Below, piece by piece: positions 1 to 6,256 of a DNA stretch of 51,029 nucleotides. The notes beneath the pieces were generated by a model that was not told where the DNA came from, did not search any database, and saw only the letters and a program-made list of their open reading frames with translations. The stretch comes from an uncultured Bacilli bacterium (GTDB lineage: Bacteria > Bacillota_I > Bacilli_A > RF39 > UBA660). Both the position numbers and the translations under genes were made by a program. The stretch spans positions 1 to 51,029 of the forward strand of contig CAKOZD010000010.1 in the NCBI GenBank assembly GCA_934131175.1. Direction: 5' to 3'. Position 1 is the stretch's first letter. The number at the start of each line of letters is the position of its first letter.

Positions 1-172
1 TTGCATAACTGGTTGTGCATCTACTACTGGTGCACTTGGTACTTGCATATCCATTACTGGCATTTGTTGTACCTCAGTCATAGCATTCATTTGAGGTGCC
101 TCTTGCATAACTGGTTGTGCATCTACTACTGGTACACTTGGCACTTGCATATCCATTGTTGGCATTTGTTGT
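1..172 (-). repeat. Tandem 102-bp direct repeats inside the Met/Pro-rich gene
   Basis: The block at 1-70 recurs at 103-172 with only a few mismatches, giving a 102-bp (34-codon) period. A more diverged copy is visible around 217-280. The repeats are in frame and encode the MDMQVPS and VVDAQPVMQ units. The number of copies beyond the left edge is unknown. Confidence 0.8.
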
Positions 173-630
173 GGCATTTCTGGTGCCATTCCCATTTGTG
201 GCATTGCAACATTTGCATCAACTGCAGGTGTACTTGGCATACCCATATCCATTGTAGGAACTGAAGGTTGAACTCCAGGAACCTCTGGCATACTATTAGG
301 CATAACTGTTGGAGTTGCTTCTGGCATAACAGGTTGAGCAGTTGGTGCATTTGCCATTGCAACAGCTTCTGGTGAAATCATATTTGTATTGTTTGCAACA
401 GCAGGTGTTTGTGCAGCAGTACTTGCATCAACTGGTGTAACAACAGGAATTGGCCCAGTCATTGTAGGAGCAGTATTAGCGTTAGCATCAGCCGCTTCTT
501 TGGCTTTCTTCTCTTTCTTAGATTTCTTTCCAGTTACTATCAAAATAACTAAAGCAATAATTAATAGTACAACTCCTCCTGTAATAAACATACCAGGAAC
601 AGTTGTAAACCAACCTAAATCAAAATTCAT
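1..630 (-). CDS. Membrane-anchored Met/Pro-rich repeat protein (partial at left edge)
   Basis: This is an open frame of 210 codons that runs off the left edge without a stop. It starts at ATG 628-630, nine bases after a GGGAG ribosome site (640-644). The protein begins MNFDLGWFTTVPGMF, has one membrane segment at about residues 13-33, then a Lys-rich stretch (KKSKKEKKAKE), then a long tail rich in Ala, Pro, Met, Val and Gln. From about residue 150 the tail is made of 34-residue units containing MDMQVPS and PVVDAQPVMQ. The tail should lie on the cytoplasmic side by the positive-inside rule. I do not recognise a family. Low-complexity tails of this kind often mediate protein contacts, but that is only a guess. 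It is separated from the next gene by a terminator and a palindrome. Confidence 0.75.
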   Translation of the reverse strand, partial: MNFDLGWFTTVPGMFITGGVVLLIIALVILIVTGKKSKKEKKAKEAADANANTAPTMTGPIPVVTPVDASTAAQTPAVANNTNMISPEAVAMANAPTAQPVMPEATPTVMPNSMPEVPGVQPSVPTMDMGMPSTPAVDANVAMPQMGMAPEMPQQMPTMDMQVPSVPVVDAQPVMQEAPQMNAMTEVQQMPVMDMQVPSAPVVDAQPVMQ

Positions 631-662
631 TAATATCTACTCCCTTTATTCTATAATCTATT

Positions 663-696
663 ATTATAATAACAAAAAATATTTGCAATTGCAAAT
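663..696 (-). promoter_or_regulatory. Candidate promoter with a 16-bp perfect palindrome
   Basis: A TATAAT -10 (663-668) lies upstream of the Met/Pro-rich gene. Just upstream is a perfect 16-bp palindrome (681-696, half-site ATTTGCAA) covering where a -35 would lie. It has no loop, so it looks more like an operator for a dimeric regulator than a terminator. Confidence 0.35.
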
Positions 697-700
697 ACTT

Positions 701-739
701 TTATAATAAAGACATTTTTTTTACAATGTAAATAATGTC
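701..739 (-). terminator. Rho-independent terminator after the pseudouridine synthase
   Basis: On the minus strand, a GACATT/AATGTC stem with a small internal loop and an inner TTTAC/GTAAA stem overlaps the stop codon at 721-723. It is followed by a T/A-rich stretch. The T tract is imperfect. Confidence 0.45.
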
Positions 740-1377
740 CAATAATTTTCTTTCTTAGGCATAACCTTAAATTCCAATATTTCATGAGTTACAGGATGTT
801 CAAAAGATAAATAATAAGAAAATAGACTAATTTGTTTATTATCAAGGACTCCATACCTTTGATCTCCTAACAAATAATGTCCACGACTAGCAAATTGTAC
901 TCTTATTTGATGGTGCCTTCCAGTCTTCAAAGAAATAGAAACTAAGCTACAATCATTTTCTTTATTATATTGAAGTAGTTCATAATCAAGAATAGCTTTT
1001 TTACCATTTTTACTTATAAAACTATTACCATTTTTATCTTTTTCAATATAGTCAACAAGCTCTTCTTTTTCGCTAACTTTACCATGAACAATAGCCATAT
1101 ATTTCTTAGTAATAGAATGCTCATTAAAAGCCTTACTTAATCTACTTGCAGCCTTACTACTTCTTGCAAATACCATAATTCCACCAACCGGTCTATCAAG
1201 ACGATGAACAAGTCCTAAATAAACATTACCAGGTTTATGATATTTTACTTTTATATAATCTTTAATATCATCCATTATTGACCTATCACCAGTAGCATCT
1301 CCTTGACTTAAAACATTATAAGGTTTAACAACAACAATAATATGATTATCTTCATATAAAATATTTAATTTACTCAT
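721..1377 (-). CDS. RluA/RluD-family rRNA pseudouridine synthase
   Basis: The product isomerises uridine to pseudouridine, most likely in 23S rRNA. The catalytic signature HRLDRPVGG is present with the nucleophile Asp at about residue 61, followed by the family strand VFARSSKAASRL. From the start I prefer the protein is 218 residues and lacks the N-terminal S4 RNA-binding domain of long RluD forms, so it is the short RluA-like type. A longer frame opens at 1404, but ATG 1375-1377 (MSKLNILYED) matches where the family begins. It overlaps the stop of the upstream methyltransferase by 8 bases (ATGAGTAA), which suggests translational coupling. The exact target nucleotide cannot be read from sequence. 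Confidence 0.88.
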   Translation of the reverse strand: MSKLNILYEDNHIIVVVKPYNVLSQGDATGDRSIMDDIKDYIKVKYHKPGNVYLGLVHRLDRPVGGIMVFARSSKAASRLSKAFNEHSITKKYMAIVHGKVSEKEELVDYIEKDKNGNSFISKNGKKAILDYELLQYNKENDCSLVSISLKTGRHHQIRVQFASRGHYLLGDQRYGVLDNKQISLFSYYLSFEHPVTHEILEFKVMPKKENYWTLFTL

Positions 1378-2245
1378 TAGATTCCCATCTTCCATAAATT
1401 CCACAAGGAAGTACTAAACCACAACTAGTAATTGGAAGTCCTACCTCTCCACAAGTAATTGAACCTGTATATTTTTTATTAATAGTTAACTCAAGTATAT
1501 TAGATAAAACTGTAGAAGATAGACCAGTAGTATAAGAATTAATTAAGAAAAACAATGGATTATCAGATAATACTTCACTACAAATTTCTACTAAGTAGTT
1601 AAGATTCTTCTCAATATCCCAAACTTCTCCATTAGCACCTCTTCCATAACTAGGAGGATCCATTATAATAGCATCATACTTATTTCCACGTCTTATTTCT
1701 CTTTGCACAAACTTTACAACGTCATCAACTAAATATCTAACACTTGTCACATCCAAATTACTACTATTTACATTTTCTTTACACCAGTCTACCATACCTC
1801 TAGAAGAATCAACGTGAGTAACATGAGCACCAGCAGACATGCAAGCAATACTTGCTCCACCTGTATAAGCAAATAAGTTTAATACTTTAATATTTTTTCT
1901 ACCACAATTTTTAATTTTATTAATCATATAATCCCAATTAACTGCTTGTTCCGGAAATAATCCAGTGTGTTTAAACCCCATTTGTTTAATATTAAAAGTT
2001 AAATTCTTATAATTAATTGTCCAGGCAGCAGGAACATTTCTTAAATTTTCCCAATGTCCTCCACCTTTATTACTTCTATGATAAACAGCATCAATCTTAC
2101 CATGATACTTTTCACGTAAATTACCATTATTCCAAACAACTTGTGGGTCTGGTCTTAATAAATAAACATTTCCCCATCTTTCATATTTTTCCCCACAAGA
2201 AGCATCTATTAATTCATAATCTTTCCAATCATTACTTAAATTCAT
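1370..2245 (-). CDS. Class I SAM-dependent RNA methyltransferase (RlmI-like, COG1092)
   Basis: The Rossmann SAM-binding motif LNLFAYTGGASIACMSAG lies at about residues 122-139, an acidic loop (HVDSS) follows, and the catalytic DPPSYGRG motif sits at about 196-203. This arrangement is typical of the RlmI/YwbD-like group that methylates 23S rRNA at cytosine C5. At 291 residues it is shorter than E. coli RlmI (396) and lacks its N-terminal PUA domain. The start is supported by GAGGTGG just upstream. It is co-transcribed with the pseudouridine synthase from a promoter at 2269-2277. Specificity for a particular rRNA base is an inference. Confidence 0.85.
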   Translation of the reverse strand: MNLSNDWKDYELIDASCGEKYERWGNVYLLRPDPQVVWNNGNLREKYHGKIDAVYHRSNKGGGHWENLRNVPAAWTINYKNLTFNIKQMGFKHTGLFPEQAVNWDYMINKIKNCGRKNIKVLNLFAYTGGASIACMSAGAHVTHVDSSRGMVDWCKENVNSSNLDVTSVRYLVDDVVKFVQREIRRGNKYDAIIMDPPSYGRGANGEVWDIEKNLNYLVEICSEVLSDNPLFFLINSYTTGLSSTVLSNILELTINKKYTGSITCGEVGLPITSCGLVLPCGIYGRWESNE

Positions 2246-2268
2246 AATTCCACCTCATATTCCCGCTT

Positions 2269-2277
2269 AGTATAACA
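2269..2277 (-). promoter_or_regulatory. Extended -10 promoter of the methyltransferase operon
   Basis: The minus strand reads TGTTATACT (TGn plus a -10) about 25 bases before the start at 2245. No convincing -35 is visible. Confidence 0.5.
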
Positions 2278-2282
2278 TACTT

Positions 2283-2311
2283 TAAAAAAAGAAAAAAGAC
2301 CTAAGTCTTTT
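2283..2311 (-). terminator. Rho-independent terminator after the lipoprotein gene
   Basis: A 7-bp stem (2294-2300 with 2305-2311, loop CTAA) is followed on the minus strand by a long T tract. It overlaps the stop codon at 2310-2312. Confidence 0.85.
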
Positions 2312-3137
2312 ATGCACTAAATACTCTCTTATAATCAGTAATTAATGTACTTCCATTATAAGCAATAATTCTATCACTATATTTATTGAAAGTTTCGTCT
2401 TCCTTCATTTCATATTTACATGTAACATCAGCATACTTGCTACATTGATCACTATTTGTCATATACATCTTATATAGCTTACTAGCAGTTCTAACATATG
2501 TTGTAGTAGATTCACCAGCATAGTTAAAGTCAGTTATTGCTCCTCCATAATCTGCTTGATTATAAACGATAGCATTACTAGTAATTTCAGCAGGAGAATT
2601 TCTATCTGCTCTTGAAACTACAACTCCATAAACATTTCCATCATTCTTTAAAATATAATATAAACCTGTACTACTATTAGCAGTAACTACTTTTATAACA
2701 TCATCACTCTTAAGTAGTAAATCATAAGTATAATAGTTATTATCAGTTGTTGGAACTTCACTATATTGAGTAACATTATTTTGAGCAGTTAAATAATAAT
2801 ATTTATTATCACTTCCCTTAACAATACTACCATCCATCATAGCCTTAACCTCTATTTGAGTATCAGCCTCTTTACAGTTTTGATCATTTGCATAACTTTG
2901 TCCAAGTGATATTTCATATAACTTTCCATTAGTATCGATAATATGTGTACCAGTTATATATTTAATTTTTTTATAACTAGTATCATCCTTATCTGCTGGA
3001 AAGAAATACTTACAATTAAACTCACTACCATAATTAAAACCATCATGTCTTAAATCTCTAGTAACATCTCCATCACATGCACTACAAAATAATAAAATAA
3101 AACTCATTAAAAATATAAACTTAAATTTTTTATCCAT
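2310..3137 (-). CDS. Secreted lipoprotein, possible beta-propeller-like repeats
   Basis: The N-terminus MDKKFKFIFLMSFILLF followed by CSAC is a lipoprotein signal with the lipidated Cys at about residue 21, although a Cys at -3 is atypical. The start at 3135-3137 is chosen over the longer frame (3182) because AAGGTAGG lies just before it and the long form would put 15 unlikely residues ahead of the signal. The mature part of about 255 residues contains repeated pieces such as DTNGKLYEIS, DNKYYYLT and KNDGNVYGVV. These resemble blades of RCC1/propeller-type proteins, and there are several Cys residues. It is a single-gene unit with its own promoter and terminator. Function unknown; it may be a surface binding protein linked to the neighbouring type VII genes. 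Confidence 0.7.
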   Translation of the reverse strand: MDKKFKFIFLMSFILLFCSACDGDVTRDLRHDGFNYGSEFNCKYFFPADKDDTSYKKIKYITGTHIIDTNGKLYEISLGQSYANDQNCKEADTQIEVKAMMDGSIVKGSDNKYYYLTAQNNVTQYSEVPTTDNNYYTYDLLLKSDDVIKVVTANSSTGLYYILKNDGNVYGVVVSRADRNSPAEITSNAIVYNQADYGGAITDFNYAGESTTTYVRTASKLYKMYMTNSDQCSKYADVTCKYEMKEDETFNKYSDRIIAYNGSTLITDYKRVFSA

Positions 3138-3161
3138 ATTATAACCTACCTTACAATATGT

Positions 3162-3170
3162 AATATAACA
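3162..3170 (-). promoter_or_regulatory. Extended -10 promoter of the lipoprotein gene
   Basis: The minus strand reads TGTTATATT about 25 bases before the start at 3137. This is the same TATGnTATAAT-like form seen at other promoters here. Confidence 0.5.
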
Positions 3171-3190
3171 TACTTTTCCCATAAAGAAAA

Positions 3191-3216
3191 TAAAAAGTAC
3201 ATATAAAATGTACTTT
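3191..3216 (-). terminator. Rho-independent terminator of the WXG100 gene run
   Basis: An 8-bp stem (3195-3202 AAAGTACA with 3209-3216 TGTACTTT) is followed by T5ATTTTC on the minus strand. It overlaps the stop at 3215-3217. Confidence 0.8.
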
Positions 3217-3523
3217 AAAATTTAATAATTCTACCTCTTTCTTTTATTATAGAAGAAGGTAATGTTTCTATATTTTTTGATAATTCTTCATTTAAATTAT
3301 CAAGACGAGTATCGGTATCTTTAATTTTACCTTTAATATCATTTATTTCTTTTATACAAGAATTAATTTCACTATATAAACTATTAACATAATTTGTATA
3401 AGCAAATCCAGCTGGTATTGAAAAATGACAATTATTTAAAGCATTCTGTAAATTATTTTTACAAGAATGTATATTTTCATTTACTGAATTAGATAAACCC
3501 TCATTTGGAAAAATAAGTTTCAT
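3215..3523 (-). CDS. Small helical protein of the type VII substrate run
   Basis: This is the last gene of a five-gene run of small proteins starting at 5008. It has 102 residues and is predicted mostly helical, with a heptad-like segment IKEINDIKGKIKDTDTRLDN in the second half. It has no signal peptide and no clear WXG motif. Its size, helical content and position after a WXG100 gene suggest a WXG100-superfamily partner or a substrate-specific chaperone. That is inferred from context, not from a recognised domain. It starts 2 bases after the upstream stop, with GAAGGG as ribosome site. Confidence 0.6.
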   Translation of the reverse strand: MKLIFPNEGLSNSVNENIHSCKNNLQNALNNCHFSIPAGFAYTNYVNSLYSEINSCIKEINDIKGKIKDTDTRLDNLNEELSKNIETLPSSIIKERGRIIKF

Positions 3524-3525
3524 TT

Positions 3526-3834
3526 TTAATAACCCTTCTTTCCTTCATCAATAAAGCATTTATTCATACAATTAGTAATTTCCATTGAATCACTTTTTAT
3601 TTTATTACCTATATACCTCATCTTATTACCAACTTCCAGAAAAGATTGCTTGTCCCTAGAGATAATATTATAGTATTTATTTGCCTGTGTACCAGTCCAC
3701 TCTTTTGTTTCAGAAGGAACTTCTGAAAGTCTAACAAATAATTTATTTATTTCATCAATATATTCATTACTTAAATTAATAAGATCAGTTGCAATAGATT
3801 CTATTTCAGTTGTATTAACATATGTAATTGCCAT
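3526..3834 (-). CDS. WXG100-family type VII secretion substrate
   Basis: A 102-residue protein with WTG in the expected central hairpin (KEWTGTQANKYYN, about residues 44-57), flanked by two long helices. These are the defining features of WXG100 proteins, which are exported as helical-hairpin dimers by type VII systems. No signal peptide is present. A C-terminal YxxxD/E export signal is not clear. The C-terminus ends in CFIDEGKKGY. It lies in the same run as the other WXG100 protein at 4697 and could form a heterodimer with a neighbour. Confidence 0.82.
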   Translation of the reverse strand: MAITYVNTTEIESIATDLINLSNEYIDEINKLFVRLSEVPSETKEWTGTQANKYYNIISRDKQSFLEVGNKMRYIGNKIKSDSMEITNCMNKCFIDEGKKGY

Positions 3835-3836
3835 AA

Positions 3837-4175
3837 TTAACTCACCGACTTTCGTGCATCTTCATTTGCCTTTGCAACTTGAAGATCATAATTATATTTA
3901 TTTAAAGCACCAATTTTTGAATCAATTGCTGGAATTACTTTATTAAGTATATTATTACTAATAAACTCAACATTATTTGATAAATTAGATACCCTATTCT
4001 TTATATTAGAATCACCATCATTTACCTGATATAAATTAGAAATCTTACTCTTAATATCAACACAATCATTTTTAGATGAAATTAAATAATTAACAACATT
4101 TTCTAATTTTCTTCTAAGAATTCTATAAGACTCTATTTCATTATTACATTGACTAATTTGTGAATCTAAAGACAT
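3837..4175 (-). CDS. Small coiled-coil protein, DUF5082-like, type VII associated
   Basis: A 112-residue helical protein with no signal peptide. The opening (SQISQCNNEIESYRILRRKL) and the later LNKYNYDLQVAKANED are in the style of DUF5082/YwqH-like proteins that accompany LXG toxins and WXG100 proteins in Firmicutes type VII loci. It starts 19 bases downstream of the preceding stop, with AGGAG as ribosome site. The family assignment is from pattern recognition only and the role is unproven; a chaperone or targeting role is most likely by analogy. Confidence 0.55.
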   Translation of the reverse strand: MSLDSQISQCNNEIESYRILRRKLENVVNYLISSKNDCVDIKSKISNLYQVNDGDSNIKNRVSNLSNNVEFISNNILNKVIPAIDSKIGALNKYNYDLQVAKANEDARKSVS

Positions 4176-4194
4176 ATAATACTCCTATTCTAAA

Positions 4195-4683
4195 TTATTC
4201 TAATGAGATTTTTGAAGATTCTACACGAATACTTTCTGCATTAGATTTGATATCACCAGCATCACTTGTAACATCTTGAGAAATTGATTGTTCAGAAGAA
4301 TGGAATGCATTGAATGCCTTAGCAGCTTCTTCTTGGTCCTTTCTCATTGTTGAAACATATGCTGATAACATTTTTTTCATACCTTCAACATATTCATGAA
4401 CAGCATCGCTAATTTCACCTGCATATGCATCAGCTCTACTAGCTTCATCATTAAATTCGTTGATTGCTTCTTCGATTGTTTGACAATAATTTTCAACAGC
4501 AGTGTTTAATTGTTCCATACCTTCACGGCTCATTCCAACAAATCCACCACTATATAAATTACCTATACCTGTAGTTGCAGTTCCTACAATATTGCTAATT
4601 GCAGATTTTGCATTAGTAACTAATGATTCAATTGTGTCTCCAACATTACCAATTGTATTGTTTAATGCACTTCTAATTGACAT
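4195..4683 (-). CDS. Type VII-associated helical protein, paralogue A (MSIRS family)
   Basis: A 162-residue protein starting MSIRSALNNTIG. A small Gly/Ala-rich segment (TTGIGNLYSGGFVGM) separates a short N-terminal helix from a long helical bundle. It is clearly paralogous to the 151-residue product at 5538: both share MSIRS, FVGM, a Tyr-containing TIE/I helix, YVST and a C-terminal VxSDA segment. There is no signal peptide. Being duplicated in both substrate runs suggests an exported structural component or a dedicated chaperone of this type VII system. I do not recognise a named family. Confidence 0.65.
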   Translation of the reverse strand: MSIRSALNNTIGNVGDTIESLVTNAKSAISNIVGTATTGIGNLYSGGFVGMSREGMEQLNTAVENYCQTIEEAINEFNDEASRADAYAGEISDAVHEYVEGMKKMLSAYVSTMRKDQEEAAKAFNAFHSSEQSISQDVTSDAGDIKSNAESIRVESSKISLE

Positions 4684-4696
4684 ACTTCATATCCTC

Positions 4697-5008
4697 CTAT
4701 CTTGCTTGAATTAAACCTTCATCAACTTCACCCATTTTAGAAGCAATGTCATTTAATTCTCCTTTTAGAACTTCAAAACTTTCATTTAAAGCATCAGTGA
4801 TTGTCTTCTTATCTGCTTCAAGATTCTTCTTGTAAGTCTCAGCAGAAGTTCCAACCCATGCAGAATCTACTGCAGATCTTAACTCACTAAGTCCTGAATT
4901 CATTTTTGTAATAGTATCAGCAATACATTTAGTATTTAATTCGTTGATAAATGATTGAATACCATTAGCATCAACACCAAATGTAGCACTAGAAATATCT
5001 AAAGCCAT
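4697..5008 (-). CDS. WXG100-family type VII protein (EsxA-like)
   Basis: A 103-residue protein with WVG in the hairpin (DSAWVGTSAETYKKNL, about residues 49-64) between two amphipathic helices. It fits EsxA/YukE-type WXG100 proteins in size and layout and has no signal peptide. It heads the five-gene run, has a very strong GGAGGT ribosome site, and its promoter has both -35 and -10 elements. It is therefore likely the most abundant secreted product of the locus. The roughly 90-base leader contains a G-rich stretch noted under findings. Confidence 0.88.
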   Translation of the reverse strand: MALDISSATFGVDANGIQSFINELNTKCIADTITKMNSGLSELRSAVDSAWVGTSAETYKKNLEADKKTITDALNESFEVLKGELNDIASKMGEVDEGLIQAR

Positions 5009-5100
5009 ATTTTATACCTCCTTATAATTAAGCTTTAATTAGATAGCTTGTATATCACATACATCTTACGCAACTCACACACCTATCCTAATATGAGAAT

Positions 5101-5128
5101 ATCATAACAATTCAAATAATAGCAACAA
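5101..5128 (-). promoter_or_regulatory. Promoter of the WXG100 gene run
   Basis: The minus strand has TTGTTG (5123-5128), a 16-bp spacer and TATGAT (5101-5106). This predicts a transcript start near 5095 and a leader of about 87 bases. Confidence 0.5.
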
Positions 5129-5145
5129 TTTTTACAAATTTTTAC

Positions 5146-5181
5146 AAAAAAAGAAAACTAAACAAGGTCATTAGTTTTCTT
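5146..5181 (-). terminator. Rho-independent terminator of the EssC operon
   Basis: A 9-bp stem (5153-5161 with 5171-5179) and 9-base loop, followed by T7 on the minus strand, overlaps the stop at 5158-5160. It separates the EssC operon from the WXG100 run. Confidence 0.88.
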
Positions 5182-5526
5182 TTCTACATAAATACTTTTT
5201 GCCTTAGCAGTTTTCTCATCAGCATAACTATCTATTATACCAGCAAACTTCTTATCAGCAGAATTAATAATCTTAATTAAGTCTCTATAGTCTGATGCAT
5301 ATCCTTTTATATTTCCTTTCACAACAGGAAATGATTTTTTTACTTCATTATAATAATTCATAATCATTTTAACTGAATCACTCTTATAGCAACTAGGTAG
5401 TTTGCTAATAGTATTATTATACTTTTCAAAAATAACAGATATCCTATCAACATAATCCTCAACTTCAAAACTTAAAGCTGCTAAATCGTCTTCTCTAATT
5501 GCAAGTTCTAAATCTAAATTATTCAT
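5158..5526 (-). CDS. Small helical type VII-associated protein without WXG
   Basis: A 122-residue helical protein with no signal peptide. The central turn (KLPSCYKSDSVKM) sits where WXG100 proteins carry the WXG hairpin, but the Trp is absent. It is the last gene of the EssC operon and directly follows paralogue B. I infer a WXG100-like fold with a diverged turn, acting as the partner of paralogue B. A specific family is not recognised. Confidence 0.6.
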   Translation of the reverse strand: MNNLDLELAIREDDLAALSFEVEDYVDRISVIFEKYNNTISKLPSCYKSDSVKMIMNYYNEVKKSFPVVKGNIKGYASDYRDLIKIINSADKKFAGIIDSYADEKTAKAKSIYVEKKTNDLV

Positions 5527-5537
5527 ACCAATACCTC

Positions 5538-5993
5538 CTATAATTTAATTTTGTTAGACTCATTTCTAACATCTTCAGCATCACTAACAACATCCTTAGA
5601 TATGTTTTTTTGTGCCTCAGAAAAAGCAATATATGCACTCTTTGCTTCATCAATATCTTTATTTAGTGTACTAACATAATTTTTTAACAAAGTTTTAGAA
5701 GACTCAACAAATTCACGAACTCTGTTTTGTATCTCTCCTTTGTAAGCAAGAGATAATTTTTCTTCATAATCATATTGATCAATAATATCTTCAATCGTTC
5801 TAATATACCTTCTAATAGCATCATATAACTCTTCCATCTTCTCTTCATTCATACCAACAAAATTATTATTAGTATTTAAAATAGATGAAGCACTAACTAT
5901 TCCAGATAAATTAGAATTAGTTTTACTTAAAATATCCGCAATCGAATCTTTCATTGAACCAACACTATTTCCAATTATACTTCTTATTGACAT
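5538..5993 (-). CDS. Type VII-associated helical protein, paralogue B (MSIRS family)
   Basis: 151 residues, paralogous to the product at 4195. It shares MSIRS at the start, NNFVGM (against GGFVGM), the helix TIEDII (against TIEEAI), NYVSTL (against AYVSTM) and KDVVSDAED (against QDVTSDAGD). Compared with paralogue A the Gly-rich linker is shortened and the helices are more charged. It lies between the EsaB-like gene and a WXG-less helical protein, inside the secretion-machine operon and not the substrate run. That hints that it works with the machine itself. Confidence 0.65.
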   Translation of the reverse strand: MSIRSIIGNSVGSMKDSIADILSKTNSNLSGIVSASSILNTNNNFVGMNEEKMEELYDAIRRYIRTIEDIIDQYDYEEKLSLAYKGEIQNRVREFVESSKTLLKNYVSTLNKDIDEAKSAYIAFSEAQKNISKDVVSDAEDVRNESNKIKL

Positions 5994-6004
5994 AACACAA
6001 CTCC

Positions 6005-6256
6005 TTAAAAGATAATCAACTGACTACCATTTCTTATATTAGATTCACGAACAGTAATATTTCTGTCATATATCTCACCAGTAACTCTATTGACTAATCT
6101 AGTATTATTTCTAATAGGATAAACTTTTGAAAGGTTATTGACTAATTTACAAAGTAGAAAAGATATTTCTCCTATAGTTTTATTAATAGGAATAAACATT
6201 TCATATGCCTCATCAATTTCAGGAACATATAATTTAATTAATACTTTATATAACAT
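6005..6256 (-). CDS. esaB: EsaB/YukD-like ubiquitin-fold protein of type VII secretion
   Basis: An 83-residue protein starting with a beta strand (YKVLIKLYVPEI), then FIPINKTIGEISFLLCKLVNNL and a C-terminal strand SQLIIF. This is the ubiquitin-like layout of YukD/EsaB, including the 'vP.n.tI.eli' pattern. The family is a small cytoplasmic regulator or structural partner found beside EssC in Firmicutes systems. Its start codon shares one base with the EssC stop (TAATG), so it is translationally coupled to EssC. The length matches the family. Confidence 0.85.
   Translation of the reverse strand: MLYKVLIKLYVPEIDEAYEMFIPINKTIGEISFLLCKLVNNLSKVYPIRNNTRLVNRVTGEIYDRNITVRESNIRNGSQLIIF

Noticed and set aside
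389..706. Plus-strand frame of 105 codons facing the Met/Pro-rich gene
   Set aside because: It is antisense to the well-supported minus-strand frame 1-630, which has a ribosome site, a membrane helix and in-frame repeats.
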